From Sphingobacterium sp. BN32 (GTDB lineage: Bacteria; Bacteroidota; Bacteroidia; Sphingobacteriales; Sphingobacteriaceae), in assembly GCF_030503615.1 (NCBI RefSeq), contig NZ_CP129963.1, positions 2,852,001-2,916,000 on the forward strand: a stretch of 64,000 nucleotides of DNA. Reading direction: 5' to 3'. Position numbers and translations under genes: made by a program. The notes beneath the pieces were generated by a model, which was given only the letters and a program-made list of their open reading frames with translations, was not told where the DNA came from and did not search any database. This document shows, in pieces, positions 52,265 to 60,186 of the stretch (its first letter is position 1; each line of letters begins with the position of its first letter).

Positions 52265-53731
52265 TTATTTATGGTCTGCTAATAATTTTTTTATTGACAC
52301 AACCATCGTATTATAGTTGGCAAGGGCCTCAGCTTTCCTAAGCTGATAATCCAATAATTGCCGCTGCACCTGAATAACGTTGGTCAAGTCACTTTTGCCT
52401 GTAACGAACTCTTTTACGATCAGGTTATATGTCGTTTGGGCGAGCGTAGTTTGTTTTTCGTACAGCTCGATGGCACGCTGAGCATCATCCAGTTGGCTTT
52501 TGAGACTGTAAAACTCGCTTTTCAAAGTGTTGAAGGTGTTTTTAAAGTTCTCTTCGCTTGATTTTCGCCATAGCCTGCTTTCGTTTTGCTGGGCATTGTA
52601 TTTTTTACGGAAGAGTGGCAGGCTCACTGAAACCATAGGCATGACCATATCCTTACCGTTCATCCCGTCCATGGCCAGCATTGAATTATTCGTCCTTCCC
52701 ACAACCATGTATTCCACACCGATACCAATCATGGGATAACTCATTTTCCGATCCATTTCCGCTTTTGCCTTAAATGCCAAGCCTTCTTCGGCAATCATTT
52801 CAAGCATGGGGTTGTTTGCCTCAATAACCCTTAGTGCCTCTTCCTCGCTATATAAAAAATTCAGCTTGTGGATCTCTTGTCCCAGCATGACCTTTTCAGT
52901 TGCTTCCCGATTCAACAATGCATTGAATTTTGCTTTTTCGGCTTTAATCTGAGCATGTAAACTTTCAATGTTATTTTCAATTTCGACAATTTCCAATTGG
53001 ATACGAAGCACCTCTGACATACCCGATCCGGAGCCACCTTCCATTGCTCCCATGCCACCACCGGACGGCATACTCATATTCTGATTAGTAGCAGGAGCTG
53101 AATTGCCTCCTCCCATACTCATCCCTCCCATACCCGATGAAGCACTAGATCTGGTTGGTGAGGAAGGCGTATTACTGCTTACGACGGGTGCTACACTTGA
53201 TTGTGAGGTGCTTGAGGGCGCAGAGAATTTCCGTATTGCCAATTGTTCCAATTGTTTTAGAAACACTTGGTTTTCCTGATTATTCTTGAGTTGCTCGTTC
53301 AATTTTTGCATCGTGTACCACTGTGTGCTGACCTGAAGGATCAGATTATTTATGGCTTCCCGATACTGTTGATCTTGCATATTGGCCATATGTGTAGCCT
53401 CTGTGCGAGCTGCTTTTCTCGTGCCGAACCATGGAAACATTTGCATCAAGCTCACATTTCCAATAGAACGCCCTCCTATAATTTCCATAGGCATCGTATA
53501 TGCTTCCATGGACAATTCGGGGTCTTGGTATGCTCCGGCTTGCGGAATTTTTTCAAGGTATGCCTCATGCGCATACTTTTGTGATTTTACACCCGGATTA
53601 TTTTCGATTGCGACTTGTATATAATAGGACAGCGAATCGGTGGGGTAGTCTTGGGCTAAAGCTTGCGAAAAAATGCTTAAGCTTGTTAATACAGCCACGG
53701 TTATATACCGATTTATCTTATTCGTTTTCAT
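52265..53731 (-). CDS. cusC: TolC/CusC-type outer-membrane factor
   Basis: A 488-residue protein with a signal peptide ending SQALAQ. Outer-membrane-factor repeats are visible, with EAYTMPMEIIGGRSIGNVSL and MQMFPWFGTRKAARTEATHM in the first, and YPMIGIGVEYMVVGRTNNSM and LPLFRKKYNAQQNESRLWRK in the second. A Ser/Gly/Met-rich loop (GMGGMSMGGGNSAP, about residues 200-240) between them is unusual and could bind Cu(I). The start overlaps the end of cusA by 14 bases, so it is the duct for that pump. Confidence 0.91.
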   Translation of the reverse strand: MKTNKINRYITVAVLTSLSIFSQALAQDYPTDSLSYYIQVAIENNPGVKSQKYAHEAYLEKIPQAGAYQDPELSMEAYTMPMEIIGGRSIGNVSLMQMFPWFGTRKAARTEATHMANMQDQQYREAINNLILQVSTQWYTMQKLNEQLKNNQENQVFLKQLEQLAIRKFSAPSSTSQSSVAPVVSSNTPSSPTRSSASSGMGGMSMGGGNSAPATNQNMSMPSGGGMGAMEGGSGSGMSEVLRIQLEIVEIENNIESLHAQIKAEKAKFNALLNREATEKVMLGQEIHKLNFLYSEEEALRVIEANNPMLEMIAEEGLAFKAKAEMDRKMSYPMIGIGVEYMVVGRTNNSMLAMDGMNGKDMVMPMVSVSLPLFRKKYNAQQNESRLWRKSSEENFKNTFNTLKSEFYSLKSQLDDAQRAIELYEKQTTLAQTTYNLIVKEFVTGKSDLTNVIQVQRQLLDYQLRKAEALANYNTMVVSIKKLLADHK

Positions 53732-56700
53732 TCGCTATATTTTTATTATTTTTTCTATTTTCTTTTTTAGTGGCAGATTCCCTCCACCAGCACTGGAATA
53801 CTGGAACCACAAACATGGTCATGGATTGGATCAGCATGCCGCCGAAAGTCGGGATGGCCATTGGTACCATGATTTCCGCACCTTTACCGGTAGAGGTCAG
53901 GACAGGCAGTAAGGCGATCAGTGCTGTAGCAGTGGTCATCGCTGCCGGTCTGACACGCTTTAAGCCTGCGTATATGACTGCTTCCCGTATTTCATCTTTT
54001 GTTCTGGGGTTCCGTGCTTCAAATGTATCGTGGATGTATGTTCCCATTAATACACCATCACTCGTCGCCAGTCCGAACAGGGCGATAAATCCTACCCAAA
54101 CGGCAATGCTGAGATTGATGCTGTGCATCTGGAACAGATCCCTCATATTTGTCCCTCCGACAGAGAAATCCATAAACCAAGGCTGTCCGTAAAGCCACAA
54201 CAAAATAAAACCTCCTGCAAGAGCTACAAAAACACCGGAAAAATGAATTAACGATGCTGTAACCGTTCGGAACTGAAAGTAGAGAATTACTAAAATGGCT
54301 AACAAACTCAGTGGTATAATAAGCATTAGCCTTTTTGCGGCACGTTCTTGCTGTTCATAATTTCCGGCAAACTTATACGTCACCCCGTTGGGTAAATCCA
54401 GTTCTCCAGACGCTATTTTTTCCTTTAGGAGTTGATCCGCTTCGTATACTACGTCGACTTCCGCTATGCCACTTTTTTTATCAAAGATTACATAACCCAA
54501 CAAAAAGGTATTTTCACTTTGGATCATCTGAGCGCCCTTGGCATATTCAACATCCACCACATCCCCCAATGGAATCTGAGCTCCTGTAGCTGTCGGAATG
54601 ATTATTTTTCGCAACGCATCGGGGTCATCCCGTAATTCTCGTGGGTAGCGCAGGCGAACGGGAAACCGTTCCCGGCCTTCGACTGTAGTGGTCAACGTCA
54701 TACCGCCGACTGCCGCACTGATTACTTCCTGAAGCTCGGCAACGGTAATACCGTATCTGGCCATTCTATCCCGGTTCAGATGGATTTCGATATAGGGTGC
54801 GCCAACAGCCCTGTCGTAGAAAACGGTCGATGGCATAACAGATGGAACATCCTTTAAGGCTGCTTCCAAGGCCTTGCCACCGATTTCAATCGACTCCAGA
54901 TCCGGACCCGAAACCTTTAGCCCCATCGGAGCCCTCATTCCCGTAGAAAGCATTACCATTCTCGCTTCTATCGGTTGCAACTTAGGAGCGGAAGTCAATC
55001 CGGGCAGATGGGAAACATTGACGATCTCTTGCCATATATCGTCGGCCTTTTTAATTTCAGGACGCCATCTGCGGAAAAATTTTCCGCTTTTATCTTCAAT
55101 CAGACTGTCCCGTGGTATGGAACGGAAACCATCGGAAACAGCATAGGTCTTGTCACCTTTCAACACGAATTCTCCGGAACTGTTTACCTTGAACCTTTCA
55201 CGATGCCCGTCTTCATCCAGATAAAATTCCGGGATATAATTGATCGTATTTTCAAACATCTGTGTAGGAGCCGGATCAAGTGCAGAATTCACACGGCCCC
55301 ATTTTCCTACGATAAGTTCGACTTCCGGTATGTTTTGAATACGTTTATCAAGTGTTCTGATCAATTGCAGGTTTTGTTCAATCCCAGTATGCGGCATACT
55401 GGTGGGCATCAAAAGGAAAGAACCTTCATTGAGGCTTGGCATAAATTCCTCCCCGATACCGGGAAATGTTTCGGTGGATTTTTGCCAGAAGGCAGTCTCC
55501 CGAAATGATTTCCAACCTGTCTTTTCGAAGCCATTTGCAACAAAACCAAAACTCTTCTCTACGCCCATCCATGCTAACATTCCGAATAATAAAGTAATGA
55601 TAGGGATGGCCATGAATTTCCACCGGTTGGAAAGTGACCATCGAAGAATCTGTTCATAATAGATCACCAATGCCCATAACATTCCCAGGATGGAACCAAT
55701 GGCAAAGAATACGAACACAAAGTTAAGTGTGGTGCTTGCCTGCGTGCCGAGTGGCAGCCACTCAACCGTCAGGTAATACATCGCTACAAAAAGTGTGATA
55801 GCAACATTAACGTAGTTGGCAATTTTTTCTCCTTTCCATCTTGGTGTAAACAGGTTGTTGACTCCGATCAAAGTCAATGCGAACGCGACAAAAACACCTG
55901 TATAGATCCAAAGAGCGATACCGGCAACTACCAAAACGTAGTTGGCTATCCGGCGAACTTTACTCCCATTGATACGGATTGAAAATATATAATAAGCCAG
56001 TGTTGGCAAGATAATAATGCCTAACACAAAGGCTGAAACCAAAGCAAAGGTTTTGGTGTATGCCAAGGGACCGAACAACTTACCTTCTTGTGCTTCCATC
56101 ATAAAAACAGGTAAAAAGCTGATGATCGTGGTGAGCATCGCCGTTGACAAAGCACCCGACACTTCCGCAACAGCGGTGGAAATCAAGTTTACAAAGGCTT
56201 TCCCCCGACTCTCAACACCCTTGGCTTTTTCTTCATCCATATGGCGTAGTATGCTTTCGATAAAGACAATCCCCACATCCACCATGACCCCAATGGCAAT
56301 GGCGATTCCCGAAAGGGCAACGATATTCGCCTCGACCCCCATTTGTTTCATGATTATGAAGGTCGCCAGTACGCCAATGGGCAAGATACTGGATATAAGA
56401 ATCGATGCTCGCAGGTTGATCACCAGCACGATCACAACGATAATACAGATCAGGATTTCGTGTGCTAAAGCATTTTCCAGCGTCCCGATGGTTTCCTGGA
56501 TTAAACCCGAGCGGTCATAAAACGGAACGACGGTGACTTTTGAAATAGTCCCATCCTCTAATGTTTTTTGAGGGAAACCTGCCTCCATTTCTTTGATCTT
56601 CGCCTTGACATTATTGATGACTTCCATGGGGTTGGTTCCATGCCGGGCAACTACTACACCGCCAACTGCTTCCACGCCTTCCTTATCCAATCCACCGCGT

Positions 56701-57569
56701 CGTGTGGAGGGTCCCAAATTGACAAACCCAACGTCTTTTATCTTTACGGGAACATTATTGCGCACAGCCACTACGGCATCTTCAAGATCCTGGACACTTT
56801 TAAGGTAGCCCAATCCACGCACCAGATATTCCGCTTTGTTTATTTCGATCGTCTCTGCACCGATATCCAGGTTGCTGTTTTGGATAGCCGACATGATATC
56901 CATTACGGATACATTGTATGCGCGCATCGCATCTGGATTGATATCGACTTGGTATTCTTTTACGAAACCTCCGATGGAAGCCACTTCGGAAACCCCTTCC
57001 GATGCTGCCAAATTATATTTGGCATAGAAATCCTGAATCGTGCGCAGCTCATCGGGGTCCCAGCCTCCTGTAGGTTTTCCGGTTTCGGGATTGCGTCCCT
57101 CCAGTGTATACCAAAAGACCTGCCCCAAAGCAGTGGCATCCGGCCCGAGCGTGGGCGTTACATCGGATGGTAATGTGCCGGCAGGCAATGAATTCAGTTT
57201 TTCCAGAATACGGGAACGGCTCCAATAAAACTCAACATCCTCTTCAAAAATGACATAGAGGAAGGACATGCCGAACATCGAACTGCTCCGGATTGTTTTT
57301 ACGCCGGGGATGCCCAGTAAGGAGGTCGTGAGTGGATAGGTAATCTGCTCCTGTATATCTTTGGGAGACCTCCCCATCCATTCGGTCGCAACAATTTGCT
57401 GGTTCTCCCCAATGTTCGGAATCGCATCGACCGGCACAGGATCGCTCGGCAACGCATTTTGATGCCAATTAAAGGGCGCTGTAATCAGCCCCCATATAAG
57501 GACAACCACAAGTAATAACAGTGTTATTACTCGGTTCTCCAAAAAATATTTGATAATTTTTTTAAGCAT
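53718..57569 (-). CDS. cusA: CusA-type Cu(I)/Ag(I) HME-RND pump
   Basis: A 1283-residue inner-membrane pump. The first helix and pore region are VITLLLLVVVLIWGLITAPF and ATEWMGRSPKDIQEQITYPL. Transmembrane helix 4 with its conserved acidic residues is GIAIAIGVMVDVGIVFIESI. The periplasmic Met cluster includes LSTGMRAPMGLKVSGPDLES. The last helices are GFIALFGLATSDGVLMGTYI. Compared with E. coli CusA (about 1050 residues) it has extra inserted membrane segments around 530-680, as is common in Bacteroidota. It uses the proton gradient to move Cu(I) from periplasm to outside. It is first in the CusA, CusC, CusB order. Confidence 0.93.
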   Translation of the reverse strand: MLKKIIKYFLENRVITLLLLVVVLIWGLITAPFNWHQNALPSDPVPVDAIPNIGENQQIVATEWMGRSPKDIQEQITYPLTTSLLGIPGVKTIRSSSMFGMSFLYVIFEEDVEFYWSRSRILEKLNSLPAGTLPSDVTPTLGPDATALGQVFWYTLEGRNPETGKPTGGWDPDELRTIQDFYAKYNLAASEGVSEVASIGGFVKEYQVDINPDAMRAYNVSVMDIMSAIQNSNLDIGAETIEINKAEYLVRGLGYLKSVQDLEDAVVAVRNNVPVKIKDVGFVNLGPSTRRGGLDKEGVEAVGGVVVARHGTNPMEVINNVKAKIKEMEAGFPQKTLEDGTISKVTVVPFYDRSGLIQETIGTLENALAHEILICIIVVIVLVINLRASILISSILPIGVLATFIIMKQMGVEANIVALSGIAIAIGVMVDVGIVFIESILRHMDEEKAKGVESRGKAFVNLISTAVAEVSGALSTAMLTTIISFLPVFMMEAQEGKLFGPLAYTKTFALVSAFVLGIIILPTLAYYIFSIRINGSKVRRIANYVLVVAGIALWIYTGVFVAFALTLIGVNNLFTPRWKGEKIANYVNVAITLFVAMYYLTVEWLPLGTQASTTLNFVFVFFAIGSILGMLWALVIYYEQILRWSLSNRWKFMAIPIITLLFGMLAWMGVEKSFGFVANGFEKTGWKSFRETAFWQKSTETFPGIGEEFMPSLNEGSFLLMPTSMPHTGIEQNLQLIRTLDKRIQNIPEVELIVGKWGRVNSALDPAPTQMFENTINYIPEFYLDEDGHRERFKVNSSGEFVLKGDKTYAVSDGFRSIPRDSLIEDKSGKFFRRWRPEIKKADDIWQEIVNVSHLPGLTSAPKLQPIEARMVMLSTGMRAPMGLKVSGPDLESIEIGGKALEAALKDVPSVMPSTVFYDRAVGAPYIEIHLNRDRMARYGITVAELQEVISAAVGGMTLTTTVEGRERFPVRLRYPRELRDDPDALRKIIIPTATGAQIPLGDVVDVEYAKGAQMIQSENTFLLGYVIFDKKSGIAEVDVVYEADQLLKEKIASGELDLPNGVTYKFAGNYEQQERAAKRLMLIIPLSLLAILVILYFQFRTVTASLIHFSGVFVALAGGFILLWLYGQPWFMDFSVGGTNMRDLFQMHSINLSIAVWVGFIALFGLATSDGVLMGTYIHDTFEARNPRTKDEIREAVIYAGLKRVRPAAMTTATALIALLPVLTSTGKGAEIMVPMAIPTFGGMLIQSMTMFVVPVFQCWWRESATKKENRKNNKNIANENE

Positions 57570-57662
57570 AACATATACATTGTTTACATTTTAATATCAG
57601 ATACCAGCCTACAGAAATCGACCGGTACCTGATATTTGAATTTCAAATCTTAATCAGCGTTT

Positions 57663-58241
57663 TTACTTCAGTTCTTCCTGAACTTCACCACATGTTAGCA
57701 TATCTTCACCATAGTAAGGGTTTTTGACCTCTTTGCTATCGCTTAACCAATATGCTCCTTTGTTGTCATCGTACATCGAGCAAAAAATCTTGTACATGGG
57801 CTTTTCGGTGCCGAATTCTTTTGTTATATCATAAAAATCCTTGCTCAAGATCACTAAATGTTCTCTTTGATGAGCGATATTGCCTATGTTATCACCTATG
57901 TGCTCCGAATGTTCCTGAATATCAGCAGCGATGTCATCGAAGGTGCTTTTCTGTTCTGCACTAAAGCCCTCGGTATTAATCTTGGGGAGTGCTTCCAGCA
58001 TGCCTTTAGCTGCATTTGCGGCTTCTTTATCATTATCGGAAGACAAAGCAAAAGTCAGGTGCTGGTAATGGGAAAAAAGTTCCGAAAAAGTTCCCTGGTC
58101 GCTTGCAGCGTTGCTTTCGTTGGATACCGTTGTTTCAGTATGGACGTCGCTTTCTGATTTTTTTTCAGAAGCGCCATTGCATGCTGCCAAGGTCAATACG
58201 GATGAGGCTAGTAAGCCTACAAATAAATGTTTCATTGTCAT
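57663..58241 (-). CDS. DUF3347 lipoprotein, copy B
   Basis: A 192-residue lipoprotein (lipobox LAAC at residue 20; a second Met two codons in is also possible). The mature domain has FSHYQHLTFALSSDNDKEAA, EHSEHIGDNIGNIAHQREHL and the end motif FCSMYDDNKGAYWLSDS then NPYYGEDMLTCG. The usual HCPM box reads FCSM here, so one His ligand is lost. It is homologous to the lipoprotein at 23730-24395 without its long linker. It lies before CusA, probably transcribed with it. Confidence 0.86.
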   Translation of the reverse strand: MTMKHLFVGLLASSVLTLAACNGASEKKSESDVHTETTVSNESNAASDQGTFSELFSHYQHLTFALSSDNDKEAANAAKGMLEALPKINTEGFSAEQKSTFDDIAADIQEHSEHIGDNIGNIAHQREHLVILSKDFYDITKEFGTEKPMYKIFCSMYDDNKGAYWLSDSKEVKNPYYGEDMLTCGEVQEELK

Positions 58242-58259
58242 GATTTCTGTTTTTAATAA

Positions 58260-58685
58260 TTAAAATTGATTTATGTAATTTGTATATGTAGTATTATTTT
58301 CAAAATATGATACTTCCCCGTTGTTGCCGGTAATTGCTATTATAGCAGTCGCTTTATCTATCTGCTTTTTGGAAAATGGATCTATGGCAACGCGTGTAGA
58401 AGGATCTTTTGGAATACGTTCTTTACACATCTGGCAACATCCGTAATATATTTTTCCTTCAAAATTTACCTCAAATTGTTTTTTGCCCATGTATTCATTG
58501 TTGACCATGCATACCTCTTCCGACGGAACTACATCGCCCATTTCAAAGGCATTGTGGTCACGGGTATTTGTATTTGAGCTTTTTGAAGTATATGTATTGT
58601 CTTGCACCTTTAGTGTAGGGTTATTGTTGCATGAACTAAATATGACTACAATAGAAGTAACGATCCCAATCAATAGACATCTCAT
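58260..58685 (-). CDS. YHS/TRASH-like lipoprotein, copy B
   Basis: A 141-residue lipoprotein (lipobox FSSC near residue 19). The metal-site block CMVNNEYMGKKQFEVNFEG then KIYYGCCQMCKERIPKD matches the protein at 22748-23173 with all cysteines conserved. It ends VSYFENNTTYTNYINQF. The gaps to both DUF3347 genes (18 and 9 bases) fit a single operon. It is a likely periplasmic metal-binding partner. Confidence 0.82.
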   Translation of the reverse strand: MRCLLIGIVTSIVVIFSSCNNNPTLKVQDNTYTSKSSNTNTRDHNAFEMGDVVPSEEVCMVNNEYMGKKQFEVNFEGKIYYGCCQMCKERIPKDPSTRVAIDPFSKKQIDKATAIIAITGNNGEVSYFENNTTYTNYINQF

Positions 58686-58694
58686 AATGGCTGA

Positions 58695-59261
58695 CTAATT
58701 TAATTTTTCAATAGTACTACCGCAGGTCAGCATTTTTGAACCGTAATACGGGTTTTTGATATCCGTACTTTTACTTAACCAAGTTGCACCTTTGCCATCG
58801 TTGTACATCGGGCAGTTTTGGTAGTACATAGTTGTTTTTTGCTTTGATGCGTTTGCCAATTCATAGACATTCTTAGAAAGTAGGGCAAATGCCCTCCGTT
58901 GCTTTACGACGTCTTTCGATTTCGAGATGTTTTCTGTGTTTAAAGACAGTTCCTTCATGACCTTCATCCATACGGTATGCTCTTTGGGAGAAAGTTCACC
59001 CATATCCACTGTTTTAATAACTGTGGCTAATTCAGTAGCATTTGAAGATGCTATATTTACATCTGCGTTTACCAAAGCATCTTTTATGGAAAAATACTTG
59101 TCAAATACGGCATGTAATTGTGATAAATTTTGTGATGGAATATTCTTTGCTTGAGCTGTTCCACCATGGTTGTGATGTTGCTCGTTCTGGTTTTGCGCAA
59201 AGCTGTTTGCTGCGGATAGTAATACGGTGATTACCATCAATATTTTTGATATTGATTTCAT
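58695..59261 (-). CDS. Exported DUF3347 protein lacking the HMA domain
   Basis: A 188-residue protein with the signal peptide ANSFAQ and a short His-rich linker (NEQHHNHGG). The DUF3347 domain runs from QLHAVFDKYFSIKDALVNAD to YYQNCPMYNDGKGATWLSK and NPYYGSKMLTCGS. It is the island-B counterpart of the 293-residue protein at 26861-27742 but lacks its whole N-terminal HMA-CCxYDR part. It is first in this minus-strand run of small copper proteins. Confidence 0.87.
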   Translation of the reverse strand: MKSISKILMVITVLLSAANSFAQNQNEQHHNHGGTAQAKNIPSQNLSQLHAVFDKYFSIKDALVNADVNIASSNATELATVIKTVDMGELSPKEHTVWMKVMKELSLNTENISKSKDVVKQRRAFALLSKNVYELANASKQKTTMYYQNCPMYNDGKGATWLSKSTDIKNPYYGSKMLTCGSTIEKLN

Positions 59262-59388
59262 TTGGAACCTTATTAAGTATTAAAAATGGTAAATAATCAA
59301 AAGCCAGATCTGGCTTTTAATAAAACATGTTTTGCGGATAGGTGCAAAATCAACCGATTTCGCACACCTATGGCTATACAGTACTAAT

Positions 59389-59775
59389 TTAACTTATTTT
59401 AGGCGGTTGCCAAATGGAAGATTCCCCTGTAGAATAAAAGGGTTCTTTGTATAAAGGGTATGATTTTTTACTTTTAGAAAAAACAGGATTTTGAGCGTTC
59501 CTAAAAAATGGGGGTGTTGCAGAAAAACTATTAGAAGAGCTGTGGCAGGACGTAGGTCCACAATTTCCAGAGCATTCATTGCTCGTGTCATCCTTAGACT
59601 TACAGCAGTCTTTCTCACATTGATCTTCTGAATGATGCTGCTTGTTGGCACTGCAACATGACTTCTCCTTGATAACAATTTCTTTGGAATGCGATTTACA
59701 CGCATAGGATTGCATTGGGATTATAAAAAAGCCCAATAAGCATATAATCATTAATATGTTTATCCTTTTTAACAT
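59389..59775 (-). CDS. Exported Cys-rich protein with IWQPPKIS tail, copy B
   Basis: A 128-residue protein with a signal peptide ending PMQSYA and a Cys-rich region (KEKSCCSANKQHHSEDQC, EKDCCKSKDD, CSGNCGPTSC) holding nine Cys and several His. The C-terminal block is YKEPFYSTGESSIWQPPKIS. Length (128), signal, Cys number and tail equal those of the protein at 27879-28265, while the Cys-rich middle has changed freely. That pattern suggests a metal-binding sponge with a conserved docking or anchoring tail. No named family is recognised. Confidence 0.78.
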   Translation of the reverse strand: MLKRINILMIICLLGFFIIPMQSYACKSHSKEIVIKEKSCCSANKQHHSEDQCEKDCCKSKDDTSNECSGNCGPTSCHSSSNSFSATPPFFRNAQNPVFSKSKKSYPLYKEPFYSTGESSIWQPPKIS

Positions 59776-59841
59776 GTAAAAAACAAAAAAACTATTGCAA
59801 AGATAATGGTATTTTTAAAACCGGTTCGTTTTTTTTGAAAT

Positions 59842-59874
59842 AAATGGCAGATAAGTTTCTCTTATCCGCCATTT
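59842..59874. terminator. Hairpin upstream of the Cys-rich gene
   Basis: AAATGGCAGATAAG (59842-59855) pairs with CTTATCCGCCATTT (59861-59874) with one mismatch and T/A-rich flanks on both sides. It lies in the 411-bp gap between CadA-type and Cys-rich genes and could end transcription from either side. Confidence 0.65.
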
Positions 59875-59954
59875 ATTTTTATTCCATGAGCATTATAGTG
59901 TCAGTTACATTTCCTGCTAGCGTTCTTTTAAATCTTTCACTCAATAATATCGAA

Positions 59955-60062
59955 TCAGAAATTCATTATTAATTTAACACTGATATTTCGTCCCATATTG
60001 AATACACCCATACGCCCGGTTACGGGGTTTTCAGAAGCATACTTCAACCTACTTAAATGGTT
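59955..60062 (-). pseudogene. TonB-dependent receptor, last ~35 residues
   Basis: The minus frame ending at the stop 59955-59957 reads HLSRLKYASENPVTGRMGVF then NMGRNISVKLIMNF, the usual last two strands of a metal/ferric TonB receptor. Just upstream another frame reads KVFNRSDLMSLDISDDNLVD then VRTI and a stop, which I cannot assign. It is the only coding trace in the 59776-60186 gap and points to another deletion. Confidence 0.7.
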
Positions 60063-60186
60063 CTTACATCAACAAGGTTGTCGTCACTGATGTCCAAAGA
60101 CATTAAGTCGCTTCGGTTGAATACCTTTATATATTTCTTTTTGCGTATTTTCTGTTTTCTTTTCAATACTTATAAATTGACGTCCT

